From positions 1 through 28,965 of the forward strand of contig UQSB01000025.1 in NCBI GenBank assembly GCA_900543505.1: a stretch of 28,965 nt of DNA, in the 5' to 3' direction. The position numbers and the translations under genes are program-made. Positions 16,801-24,269 of the stretch are shown here, in pieces. The number at the start of each line of letters is the position of its first letter. Position 1 is the stretch's first letter. Under the pieces are notes generated by a model. It had not been told where the DNA came from. It ran no database searches and saw nothing but the letters and a program-made list of their open reading frames with translations. The stretch comes from an uncultured Collinsella sp. Lineage in GTDB: Bacteria; Actinomycetota; Coriobacteriia; Coriobacteriales; Coriobacteriaceae.

Positions 16801-18181
16801 ATCGTACGCTGTGATCGGCCAGTCCATTGCGGGCTGGGGCGTTATGTCACCAGACGCCACGGTGCCCCGTGCGGTGCCGTGGCCACAACATTCGGGCTTT
16901 TTGGCAACCGTCAACGAGCAACTGCAGCATATTACTTGGACGCGAGGCACATCGGCATTTGCAACGCAGCCCGTGGGTGCCGCAGGCTGTGGCCCGGCAT
17001 CGTTTAGCGTGAGCAACAACGGCAGGTGCGTGCTCTATGTAGAGAACACCGATGGCAAGGTGGGACAAACCTACGACGAAGAAGGCAACCCGGTAGCAGT
17101 GATGGGCAAGCACTTCCGCATCTTCGCCAGCACCTTGGTAGGCGATCTGTTCACGGAGCCGTTCGTGATGTGCGAACTGGACCATCCCGTCGATCAGATA
17201 ACGACATTTTTGACGTCGGGAGGCATGCTCTCCACGCTCGCCACGCACATTGTGAGCGCGGAGAAGAGCGAGGCAGAGCTACACGGCATCGAAGTGCCCT
17301 TGGTGGCGTGTGCCACTCCGACGGGAGCGGTCGCTACCTCGGGCGCGGTGGTACCCGGAGCAGCAGGCGAATCCTTCATGGTCACGGTGCGAAACGACGG
17401 CAACACTTTGCTGACCGCCGGCACGATCGATCTGTACCGAGAGGGCTCCAGCCAGCCGTTCTCCAGCGCATCCATCGGATTCGGAGCGAACGCACGCATG
17501 GCTTCGATCCACGATCCAGAGCTTGCCGAAGACGCTTCGGCCAACGACATGGCACACGTGAAGTACGCGCTCGAGACGCTGGGCGCATGTTTTGCAACGC
17601 ACCCGCTGGTAGCCGACAACGGCAACGCCGTGCTGGCACCGGGTTGCACGGCACAGTTCCGCATGAGCTTCGCTATCCCCGAGAGTTGGAGCGACGAAGT
17701 GGGCAAACGCGTAACGCTGTATGCGAAGGCGCGTGACCTGGTGGCGCTCGATCCCGTAACGCTCGAGGAGATCCGACCGGGCGCAAACTCGGCGCTGAGT
17801 GCCGTTCTGCACGAGCTTCATGTGCCCGACGCGGCATGCGAACGCTCAGAAGTGCAGGTCGGCGTATGCGACAGCGCGGATACGACAGGACTTCACGACG
17901 CCCCGATGACAGCAGACGGCGATGGTGGCTCGAGTGGCAGCGGTACTGACGAGGGCGGCGGCTCCGGCGGAAGCTGCTCCGGCAGCGGCAAGAACCACGG
18001 CAATAACAAGCGCTCCGGAAAAGCGGGCGCGCTTGCGGGCACGGGCGATGTCAACGCTCCCCTTACGGCAGCCGCTGCAGCACTCGCCGCGGCAGGCGCG
18101 GGCCTCATCGCCTACAGCGCCCGCCGCACGGCGCTCGAAAAAGACACCGCCAATGAGGTCAATTCGGATAAGTCTCGCTAG
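13814..18181 (+). CDS. Large exported surface protein with LAxTGD sorting motif
   Basis: A 1455-residue protein. ATG 13814 has GGGAG (13803-13807) 6 nt upstream; the 32 residues above it do not look like protein. The N-terminus MLDRRSLLVAGASSLASIML has a twin-arginine pattern, and a likely signal-peptidase site follows PTAAYA (about residue 41). Residues about 45-115 (VVVDVANKNMPIKGAQVTLTS...TTDEEGTAIFEV) resemble a carboxypeptidase-regulatory/SpaA-like beta sandwich. The central 1200 residues are beta-rich and unrecognised. A Gly/Ser linker (about 1365-1405) leads to LAGTGD (1407-1412), a hydrophobic Ala-rich helix (about 1416-1434) and Arg-Arg. This is an LPXTG-type cell-wall sorting signal in the coriobacterial LAxTGD form. 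The tail after the Arg pair is 19 residues, longer than usual. Ligand or partner unknown. Confidence 0.88.
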   Translation: MLDRRSLLVAGASSLASIMLPRVPGSENAFLLPFAPTAAYADEKDPFRVLVLSRTMFGVVVVDVANKNMPIKGAQVTLTSRYAAGKQLAATTDEEGTAIFEVAPLSEGYVDEATLLDAYDFNGGISISMAGYRDVEIPLARIQGGTAITAPTRPLSDGEPYFRQLTFDEWDIQYAEATFMALPKDDTANEQPDTHAFTVQTHLPQGGQATLHINKVMPAAGSSTETVTQIGQIKASASGADNLATFTLEDKFLDAASGLLEEGCKLRFVLDYQGKTYTLSSPMAVVTAPAAKAESGSTTIIPTTMDQEITPFDFPAAFPGIGGNKFTCWIPTFPILFDFSFAGYVLFGGGYKPASYMNDSGNPDPEYWKKSPRESGAKQASRYLDEMEGKWNQYKSMSAGSGTDPRNTKLLRHHCTLLFTMDIATQLYGSLAYDWVGKTWGNNNDPAYGNIKALFQVRTDLNWTEQFTLGPVPFFLNVNPWVLAKLALAVGAHTHGSGAAFFKNISLDYSNTSGSFTIQIGLAVTFGAGVAGVASSAVRGAASLTLFIGYEKADGHQLPRLRVGADVDVDVILQFVMFKWTTKAWSGSWPTLLDSWNMSVNNGDQYVLQRSELALGGETPYTLDARFGSAGNAEAGGVPQFIASATIVTNAELLARAEVKATAVNVAPVVRDWDQAVTHIELEADAESDDTGQIEHFVHALIENDENAAPMYEYTYIGQATNAAADPNANSAGVSEDERGGIKPSSDSVLFSGVLSEAHMKLAMIAGAECLFRIASVRYGDNGRSRLVVHTKANGTWSAPMPVDFPLGFGENDVERDSIYDYDFDVVEYTDGRGNRDAYVLLVSGERPAGDNTLFDTASTAGILSVVRLRISNDEIRVVSHTSWRSISRGRLQEDGYHCLQCPRITVGKTLVDGRLSGAYLHRRGTTAEKALGSEAEVALECFTLWSDVSGDSLTFRQVLRFPQAPSSIELGEPETINGKMVVPVVYETADGCGCASYAVIGQSIAGWGVMSPDATVPRAVPWPQHSGFLATVNEQLQHITWTRGTSAFATQPVGAAGCGPASFSVSNNGRCVLYVENTDGKVGQTYDEEGNPVAVMGKHFRIFASTLVGDLFTEPFVMCELDHPVDQITTFLTSGGMLSTLATHIVSAEKSEAELHGIEVPLVACATPTGAVATSGAVVPGAAGESFMVTVRNDGNTLLTAGTIDLYREGSSQPFSSASIGFGANARMASIHDPELAEDASANDMAHVKYALETLGACFATHPLVADNGNAVLAPGCTAQFRMSFAIPESWSDEVGKRVTLYAKARDLVALDPVTLEEIRPGANSALSAVLHELHVPDAACERSEVQVGVCDSADTTGLHDAPMTADGDGGSSGSGTDEGGGSGGSCSGSGKNHGNNKRSGKAGALAGTGDVNAPLTAAAAALAAAGAGLIAYSARRTALEKDTANEVNSDKSR

Positions 18182-18227
18182 CTCCTAGTTTTTTTGTGAG
18201 AGACGCCGGCTCGGCTCATCGAGCACC

Positions 18228-18263
18228 AAAAAGGACTGGCCCCGATAACTCGGAGCCAGCCCT
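18228..18263 (-). terminator. Rho-independent terminator after the DUF5067-like lipoprotein gene
   Basis: On the minus strand GGGCTGGC (18262-18255) pairs with GCCAGTCC (18240-18233) with one G-T wobble. An inner CCGA/TCGG pairing extends it, and five T residues (18232-18228) follow. It lies 28 bp beyond the lipoprotein stop codon. Confidence 0.85.
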
Positions 18264-18290
18264 GAGTCGCCTGACGTAAGAATCGCGGCG

Positions 18291-19307
18291 TTACTTGAGC
18301 TTCAGCGCCTCCATCATGGGCACGGCGGCGTCCCAATCGATCTTCCAGCCAATCGACACGCGGACGGTTTCACCCGTTGCGGGAGCCGTCGCAAACAGTG
18401 TATGGCCGTTGTCGGGACCGGTAAAGCGCAGCCACGTTATGCCGTTGTACTCGACCTGGTCGGTTGTTGTCTCCTTACCTTCGTAGACCTGCTCTAGGCT
18501 TGCAACCTCTTCCTCCGGCGAGCGTAGGAAGATGCTGATGTTCAGGCGTCCTCCAGTCTCGTCGTGGAAGAAGTTTGCCTTTTCGTGCTCTTCGTCGGAC
18601 GAATCCAGCGTGTACCCATCGGCGGCCTCGATGCTGTACGATGCGCAGTCGATGCCCGTTAAATCTGCCTTCTCGCCAGAATCGGCCACGCCGCCGGCCG
18701 CCTTGAACTCCTTGGTCTCGCATCCCGTGGTGTCAAAGTGCATGGCCTCATGATTCTTGGCGGGGGCGTAAGCGTCTACGAACTCGACAGTGATGGGCCC
18801 GTAGTACGCCGTCTTGGGCGCCCAGAAATACACGTACTCAACGGTCTCGCCCGGGCCGATATCTGGCCTCTTGGAAAGATCGATGCCCTCGTGAAGCTCA
18901 TCGGGAGCCTCACTTGCAACGTAGTCGAGCACGGCCGCCTTGCCGGAAGTAAACAACGGGTCGCCTGCCTCAAGATCGCCCTGGGCAGCATGCACGTTAA
19001 AGGAACTGAACGTCCTGTTCTTTGTGTTGTTGTTGGTAATCTTGATGTGCAGGTAAAAGCCGTCCTGCTTCTTGGCATCACCGCGATAGAACGTACCGTG
19101 AGCCACCGACTCATAGGTAATGCCTGCCACCTCGACCGTCTGCGGCTCATAGGCCTTGGCCTTCTTGGACTTCTCCTGCACAGGTGCGCTCCCGCCCGAG
19201 CCACTCGGCGCATTACCGCCGCAGCCGGCAAGCGTACACGCCAACACAGCCGAAAGCGTCACGGTGGGAATTCCTAACAGCAGCTTCTTCGTCATGGACT
19301 TCATCAT
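18291..19307 (-). CDS. Lipoprotein with DUF5067/DUF4352-like domain
   Basis: A 338-residue lipoprotein. The ATG at 19307 is chosen because AAAGGAG (19322-19316) lies 8 nt upstream; the longer frame from 19430 adds 41 basic residues before the signal peptide and is rejected. The signal peptide ends in LAGC with Cys29 as the lipidation site. A Gly/Ser linker and a Lys-rich segment follow. From about 55 to 180 comes an immunoglobulin-like domain (FYLHIKITNNNTKNRTFSSF, then GPGETVEYVYFWAPK), as in DUF4352/DUF5067 proteins that sit on Gram-positive surfaces. The last 150 residues form a second domain (SIEAADGYTLDSSDEEHEKANFF at 221 onward, then ITWLRFTGPDNGHTLF). Function unknown. It is convergent with the surface-protein gene. 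Confidence 0.85.
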   Translation of the reverse strand: MMKSMTKKLLLGIPTVTLSAVLACTLAGCGGNAPSGSGGSAPVQEKSKKAKAYEPQTVEVAGITYESVAHGTFYRGDAKKQDGFYLHIKITNNNTKNRTFSSFNVHAAQGDLEAGDPLFTSGKAAVLDYVASEAPDELHEGIDLSKRPDIGPGETVEYVYFWAPKTAYYGPITVEFVDAYAPAKNHEAMHFDTTGCETKEFKAAGGVADSGEKADLTGIDCASYSIEAADGYTLDSSDEEHEKANFFHDETGGRLNISIFLRSPEEEVASLEQVYEGKETTTDQVEYNGITWLRFTGPDNGHTLFATAPATGETVRVSIGWKIDWDAAVPMMEALKLK

Positions 19308-19738
19308 CCTCACCGCTCCTTTCGGCTTGTAGCTCATCCGTTGCCCGAGTCGCAAGTCGACTCCGTGGCATCGGCTTCCACTATGAGCGTATGACGAAAC
19401 GCGGCGCCGGCGAAGTGACCCACGGCCCAAATAACGACCCGCCAGAGCTCCTTATGGGCCAAAGGGACTCGCACACGCACGCCCGTGGCCCATAAAACGA
19501 GACGCTTGTCCCAATGTTCGATTCGATCCATCCGCAAACAAGGTAGGGCGCCTCCGGCCGCCTTCAAACTTACTCGGACAGAGCCGACTCGGTTTTGTCC
19601 GAGTAAACGAATCTCCATCGAACTCCGAACGATTGTTCGATGGATTTCGTGTTGGTTGGAATCGCCTATGGGCTGGGCTATGCTACCTTGACTATCTATA
19701 TGACTTAAACGCAGCAAAGGAGCACCGAGAGAGCGAGT
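19308..19738. other. 431-bp intergenic leader with three perfect inverted repeats
   Basis: There is no gene here. Three perfect inverted repeats stand in a row. The first has 10-bp arms TTATGGGCCA (19452-19461) and TGGCCCATAA (19486-19495). The second has 11-bp arms TTACTCGGACA (19570-19580) and TGTCCGAGTAA (19596-19606). The third has 10-bp arms TCCATCGAAC (19614-19623) and GTTCGATGGA (19635-19644). None has a T-tract. A smaller GAGTCG/CGACTC pair (19347-19363) is in the lipoprotein leader. The third repeat ends 11 bp before the -35 box of the topoisomerase operon, a usual place for a regulator site. Confidence 0.75.
19656..19684 (+). promoter_or_regulatory. Probable promoter of the topoisomerase operon
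   Basis: TTGGAA (19656-19661) and TATGCT (19679-19684) are exactly 17 bp apart. Transcription would begin near 19691, leaving a leader of about 48 nt before the ATG at 19739. Confidence 0.5.
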
Positions 19739-21736
19739 ATGGCAAAAAACACCGCAAACTATGGTAACGACAGTATCCGCCAGCTCAAGGACGAGGAGCG
19801 CGTACGCCTGCGTCCCGCCGTCATCTTTGGCTCGGACGGACTCGACGGTTGCGCGCATGCCGCCTTCGAGATCCTGTCCAACGCCGTTGACGAGGCGCGC
19901 CAGGGCTACGGCAAGCTCATCACCCTTACCGCCTTTCGCGATGGCTCCATTCAGGTAGAGGACAACGGCCGCGGCTGCCCGCTCGACTGGAACCCCTCCG
20001 AGAAGCGCTTTAACTGGGAGCTCGTCTTTTGCGAGCTCTACGCTGGCGGCAAGTACAACAATAACCAGGGCGGCGACTACGACTTCTCGCTCGGCACCAA
20101 CGGCCTGGGCTCCTGCGCGACCCAGTACGCTTCCGAGTACATGGACGTCACGGTTTGGCGCGACGGCAACAAGTACTCCCTGCACTTTAAAAAGGGCAAG
20201 GTCGTCGGTGCCAAAAAGAAGGCACTCGAGATTGAGCCCAGCGACGAGAACCACACCGGCACCACCATCAAGTGGCGCCCCGATCTTGAGGTCTTTACCT
20301 CCATCAGCATTCCCCACGATTGGTATCGCGAGACCATGCGCCGCCAGGCCGTGGTCAACGCCAACGTGACCTTCCGTCTGCGTATCGAGGGCGACGATGG
20401 CGAGTTTTCCGAAGAGGACTTCTGCTATCCCAAGGGCATCGAGGACTATGTGCTCGAGAAGGTCGGTACCGACTACCTTACTGAGCCCTTCTTTATCGAG
20501 GCCGACCGCCGCGGTCGCGACCGCGAGGACCTGCCCGACTACAACGTAAAGATCACCGCGTGCATGTGCTTCTCGCGCACCTTCATGATGCAGGAGTATT
20601 ACCACAACTCATCGTGGCTCGAGAACGGTGGCTCGCCCGAGAAGGCGGCCCGTAGCGCTCTGACCAGCGCCATCGATGCCTACATCAAGCAACAGGGCAA
20701 GTACAACAAAAACGAGAGCGGCATAAAGTGGCAAGACGTCCAGGACTGCCTGGTACTGGTGACCAATTGCTTCTCCACCCAGACGTCCTACGAAAACCAG
20801 ACCAAGAAGGCCATCAACAACCGCTTTATCCAGCAGGCGATGACGGCATTCTTTAAGGAGCGCCTCTCGACCTATCTGATCGAGAACAAAGACGCCGCCA
20901 ACAAGATCATGGAGCAGGTGCTCATCAACAAGCGCTCGCGCGAGAACGCCGAGAAGACGCGTCAGAGCATCAAGACCAACCTGCAGCAAAAGACCGACAT
21001 GGCCAACCGCGTGCAGAAGTTCATCGACTGCCGCTCCAAGGACAAGAGCCGCCGCGAGATCTACATCGTAGAGGGCGACTCGGCAGCAGGCGCCATTCGC
21101 ACCTCGCGCGATGCCGAGTTCCAAGGCGTTATGCCCGTCCGCGGCAAGATCCTCAACTGCCTAAAGGAAGATTATCCGCGCATCTTTAAGTCCGACATCA
21201 TCATGGACCTCATGCGCGTGCTGGGCTGCGGCGTGGAGATCAAGGACAAGCGTATCAAGAACCTTGGTGCCTTCGACCTGGACAACCTCAACTGGAACAA
21301 AGTCATCATCTGTACGGACGCCGACGTCGACGGTTATCACATCCGCACGCTCGTGCTCACCATGCTCTACCGCCTGGTGCCCACGCTTATCGACGAAGGC
21401 TACGTATATATCGCCGAGTCGCCGCTCTACGAGATCAACTGCAAAGAGAAGACCTACTTTGCCTATACCGAGCTCGAGAAAAACGGCATCCTCAAAGAGA
21501 TCGGCGATCAGAAGTGTTCCATCAACCGCTCCAAGGGTCTTGGTGAGAACGACCCGGACATGATGTGGCTCACCACCATGAACCCCGAGACGCGCCGCCT
21601 GATCAAGGTGGAGCCCGAGGACGTCACCAAGATGGAGACCATGTTCAACCTGTTGCTGGGCAACGACGAGGCGGGTCGCAAGCGCCACATCTCCGAGCAC
21701 GGCAAGGAATACCTGGACCAGCTGGACCTGCAATAG
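19739..21736 (+). CDS. Type IIA topoisomerase B subunit (ParE/GyrB-like)
   Basis: A 665-residue ATPase/TOPRIM subunit. The GHKL ATPase domain has Glu44 in AAFEILSNAVDEA (the general base, as Glu42 of E. coli GyrB), DNGRG (75-79) and LGTNGLGS, the ATP-lid glycines. The residue before the metal-binding Asn, Asp in GyrB, is Ser here. The transducer is followed by a TOPRIM domain with EGDSAAGAIRTSRDAEFQGVM and the metal-binding DADVDGYHI. The standard YKGLGE motif of GyrB appears as RSKGLGENDPDMMW. The sequence is clearly divergent from housekeeping GyrB, so it is better seen as a second, ParE-like enzyme, probably a decatenase. GAGAG (19727-19731) precedes the ATG; a stronger AAAGGAG is 16 nt away. 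The A subunit follows after 45 bp. Confidence 0.93.
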   Translation: MAKNTANYGNDSIRQLKDEERVRLRPAVIFGSDGLDGCAHAAFEILSNAVDEARQGYGKLITLTAFRDGSIQVEDNGRGCPLDWNPSEKRFNWELVFCELYAGGKYNNNQGGDYDFSLGTNGLGSCATQYASEYMDVTVWRDGNKYSLHFKKGKVVGAKKKALEIEPSDENHTGTTIKWRPDLEVFTSISIPHDWYRETMRRQAVVNANVTFRLRIEGDDGEFSEEDFCYPKGIEDYVLEKVGTDYLTEPFFIEADRRGRDREDLPDYNVKITACMCFSRTFMMQEYYHNSSWLENGGSPEKAARSALTSAIDAYIKQQGKYNKNESGIKWQDVQDCLVLVTNCFSTQTSYENQTKKAINNRFIQQAMTAFFKERLSTYLIENKDAANKIMEQVLINKRSRENAEKTRQSIKTNLQQKTDMANRVQKFIDCRSKDKSRREIYIVEGDSAAGAIRTSRDAEFQGVMPVRGKILNCLKEDYPRIFKSDIIMDLMRVLGCGVEIKDKRIKNLGAFDLDNLNWNKVIICTDADVDGYHIRTLVLTMLYRLVPTLIDEGYVYIAESPLYEINCKEKTYFAYTELEKNGILKEIGDQKCSINRSKGLGENDPDMMWLTTMNPETRRLIKVEPEDVTKMETMFNLLLGNDEAGRKRHISEHGKEYLDQLDLQ

Positions 21737-21781
21737 CAGCAAATCGATAACGACGGCCCATAAGAAGTTCAAGAGGAAATC

Positions 21782-24022
21782 GTGGCAAAGAAGAAGACGA
21801 AGAACCAGCCAAAGAAAAAGCAGGTTAACGCCGAGAACGTCATCGGCCTGCACTCCGAGGTCACCGACCAGCCGATTACGCAGACGCTCGAGGTCAACTA
21901 CATGCCCTACGCCATGAGCGTCAACGTCTCGCGTGCATTCCCCGAGATCGACGGCTTTAAGCCCTCGCACCGCAAGCTGCTCTACACCATGTACAAGATG
22001 GGCCTGCTCAAGGGCGAGCGCCAGAAGAGCGCCAACATCGTGGGCCAGACCATGAAGCTCAACCCGCACGGCGATGCCGCGATCTACGAGACGATGGTGC
22101 GCCTAGCGACGGGCAACGAGGCGCTGCTTGCCCCCTTCGTGGAGTCGAAGGGCAACTTTGGCAAATACTATTCGGGCGACCTGAGCTACGCCGCCTCGCG
22201 TTACACCGAGGCAAAGCTCTCCCCCATCAGCGCCGAAATCTTCAAGGACATCGACAAGGACCCGGTCGACTTCGTTGACAGCTACGACGGCGCCATGAAG
22301 GAGCCGCGTCTGCTGCCCACCACGTTCCCCAACATCCTCGTCTCGGCCAACAAGGGCATCGGCGTCGCCATGGCGTCCGATATCTGCGGTTTCAACCTCA
22401 ACGAGGTCTGCACCGCCACGATGCACTACCTGCAGGATCCCAACTGCGACCTGCTCGAGTACATGCCCATGCCCGATTTCTCCACCGGCGGCGAGATTAT
22501 CTACCGCCGCGAGGAGATGGAGAAGATCGTCGAGACCGGCCTTGGCAGCTTCCAAATCCGCTCCCGCTGGCGTTGGATTCCCGAAGAGCGCATCATCGAG
22601 GTCTACGAGATCCCCTACACCACCAAGACCGATGTCATCATCGAGCGCATCGTCAAGCTCTCCAAGGAGGGCAAGGTCAAGGAGATCGCAGACATTCGCG
22701 ATGAGACCGACCTTTCGGGTCTGCGCATCGCTATCGACCTTAAGCGCGGCGTCGACCCCGACAAACTCATGGCGAAGCTCTATCGCTCGACCACGCTGCA
22801 GGATTCGTTCTCGTGCAACTTCAACGTACTGGTCGATGGTTACCCTCGCGTTATGGGCGTGCGCCAGATCCTGCACGAGTGGGTCAAGTGGCGTATTGAG
22901 TCCACGCGTCGCCGCATCAACTTTGACCTGGGCAAAAAGTCCGAGCGCCTGCACCTGCTGCACGGCCTTGAAGCGATCCTGCTCGACATCGACAAGGCCA
23001 TCGTCATCATCCGCGGCACCAAGCTCGAGGCCGAGGTCGTGCCCAACCTCATGCGCGGCTTCGACATCGACGAGACTCAGGCCGAGTTTGTCGCCGAGCT
23101 CAAGCTCCGCAACATCAACGAGGAGTACATCCTCAACCGCACCAAGGACATCGCCAAGCTCGAGGGCGAGATTGCCGAGCTCGAGGAGATCCTCTCCAGC
23201 GAGGAGAACATCAAGAAGGTCATCAGCGACGAGCTGGCCGCGGTCAATAAGAAGTACGTGATGCCGCGCCGCACGGGCAGGATCGAGCCCCATGAGGTTA
23301 TCGAGGTAAGCTTGGAGCCCGAGGTCGAGGAGTACCCGGTCACCATCATGCTCTCGCGCGATGGCTATCTTAAGAAGATGACGGACCGCGTGCTCAAGAA
23401 GGCGACCACGCTCAAGTACAAGGACGGCGACAAACCCTTTATCGAGTTCCCGTCCTCCAACACCCACGAGCTGCTGGTCTTTACCAATAAGAGCCAGGTA
23501 TACAAGTGCAAGGTTTCGGCGTTTGAGGACACCAAGTCGGCCCAACTGGGCTCGTACCTGCCGACCGATCTTGAGATGGAACCCGACGAGAGTGTCATCT
23601 GGGTCATCGACCCCGAGGATTACAAGGCCGATGTGCTGTTCGTCTTTGAGAACGGCCGCGTGGTGCGCGTCGCGCTTTCTGGATACGTCACCAAGACCAA
23701 CCGCAAGCGCCTCAAGAACGCCATCTACGGCGGCAGCAAGCTGCTGTATGCGCAGGTGCTCAAGGAAGACCGCGACCTCGCGCTGGTCTCGAGCGACTAC
23801 CGCCTGATGAACTTCAACACGTCGCTGCTCAAGACCAAGACGACCACCAACACGCAGGGCGTCCAGGCCTTTACGACCAAGAAGGGCCGCTCGGTCACCA
23901 CCGTCGGCACGACCGAGGAGATTCTTGGCGCCGGCGTCTCGGCCGAAAAGTTCACCGCGCAGAGCCTGCCCTCCGCCGGTGCCCTCATGAAAGAAAACGA
24001 CATGCCGAGTTTGTTTGACTAG
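21782..24022 (+). CDS. Type IIA topoisomerase A subunit (ParC/GyrA-like)
   Basis: A 746-residue DNA breakage-reunion subunit starting at GTG 21782, with AGAGG (21772-21776) upstream. The N-terminus is Lys-rich. The winged-helix region has GFKPSHRKLLYTM and LNPHGDAAIYETMVRLA (93-109), and the catalytic Tyr141 lies in AASRYTEAKL. A coiled-coil gate follows (about 420-480, rich in Glu/Leu/Lys). The C-terminal beta-propeller region (about 500-720) has several blade strands (VTIMLSRDGYLKKM, DVLFVFENGRVVRVAL). No GyrA-box (QRRGGKG) is present, which argues against negative supercoiling and for ParC-like decatenation. In the quinolone region the Ser83-equivalent is Ala99 and the Asp87-equivalent is Glu103. 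The gene forms an operon with the B subunit, ended by the terminator at 24060. Confidence 0.93.
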   Translation: MAKKKTKNQPKKKQVNAENVIGLHSEVTDQPITQTLEVNYMPYAMSVNVSRAFPEIDGFKPSHRKLLYTMYKMGLLKGERQKSANIVGQTMKLNPHGDAAIYETMVRLATGNEALLAPFVESKGNFGKYYSGDLSYAASRYTEAKLSPISAEIFKDIDKDPVDFVDSYDGAMKEPRLLPTTFPNILVSANKGIGVAMASDICGFNLNEVCTATMHYLQDPNCDLLEYMPMPDFSTGGEIIYRREEMEKIVETGLGSFQIRSRWRWIPEERIIEVYEIPYTTKTDVIIERIVKLSKEGKVKEIADIRDETDLSGLRIAIDLKRGVDPDKLMAKLYRSTTLQDSFSCNFNVLVDGYPRVMGVRQILHEWVKWRIESTRRRINFDLGKKSERLHLLHGLEAILLDIDKAIVIIRGTKLEAEVVPNLMRGFDIDETQAEFVAELKLRNINEEYILNRTKDIAKLEGEIAELEEILSSEENIKKVISDELAAVNKKYVMPRRTGRIEPHEVIEVSLEPEVEEYPVTIMLSRDGYLKKMTDRVLKKATTLKYKDGDKPFIEFPSSNTHELLVFTNKSQVYKCKVSAFEDTKSAQLGSYLPTDLEMEPDESVIWVIDPEDYKADVLFVFENGRVVRVALSGYVTKTNRKRLKNAIYGGSKLLYAQVLKEDRDLALVSSDYRLMNFNTSLLKTKTTTNTQGVQAFTTKKGRSVTTVGTTEEILGAGVSAEKFTAQSLPSAGALMKENDMPSLFD

Positions 24023-24059
24023 GTACCACGGCAACGAGATCGTTAGATACTTCGCAAAG

Positions 24060-24108
24060 CGACGAGGCCCGGAACGCAACGGCATTGCGCCCGGGACTCG
24101 TCGTTTTT
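24060..24108 (+). terminator. Strong rho-independent terminator of the topoisomerase operon
   Basis: CGACGAG (24060-24066) pairs with CTCGTCG (24097-24103). CCCGG pairs with CCGGG and CGCAA with TTGCG further in. Five T residues (24104-24108) follow. The structure starts 37 bp after the A-subunit stop codon. Confidence 0.92.
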
Positions 24109-24115
24109 CTTCTCA

Positions 24116-24168
24116 ACTATTTTTTAACGCAGATAAATTGATTTCTGCTTATTTTTCTGCGTAAAAAA
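24116..24168. repeat. AT-rich inverted repeat upstream of the ATPase gene
   Basis: ACGCAGA (24127-24133) and TCTGCGT (24156-24162) are perfect complements. The run of T before the left arm and of A after the right arm extends them, with one extra base. The order (T-run, stem, A-run) is opposite to that of a terminator, so a protein site or cruciform is more likely. The stretch is markedly more AT-rich than its surroundings. Confidence 0.55.
24138..24167 (+). promoter_or_regulatory. Possible promoter of the ATPase gene
   Basis: TTGATT (24138-24143) and TAAAAA (24162-24167) are 18 bp apart. Transcripts would start about 30 bp before the tandem repeats at 24205. The -10 box is imperfect. Confidence 0.3.
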
Positions 24169-24204
24169 TGTCAGCGTCACTACTTCGATGCCCTTTGGTC
24201 AGTC

Positions 24205-24261
24205 GTTAGCAAAACTTGCAAAAGTTAGCAAAACTTGCAAAAATTAGCAAAACCTGCAAAG
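24205..24261. repeat. Three 19-bp tandem repeats before the ATPase gene
   Basis: GTTAGCAAAACTTGCAAAA occurs at 24205-24223 and identically at 24224-24242. A third copy at 24243-24261 has three changes. Each unit holds a small palindrome, GCAA-AAC-TTGC (imperfect in copy 3). The third copy runs into the ribosome site AAAGGAG (24258-24264). Iterated sites placed directly at a start suggest binding by a regulator, perhaps the ATPase itself, whose C-terminus has a winged helix. Confidence 0.88.
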
Positions 24262-24269
24262 GAGCTACC

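Noticed and set aside
22103..24085. 660-codon minus-strand frame
   Set aside because: It is the complement of the topoisomerase A-subunit gene, an effect of high third-position GC.
24205..24261. CRISPR array
   Set aside because: The 19-bp units are directly adjacent without spacers, and no cas gene is nearby.
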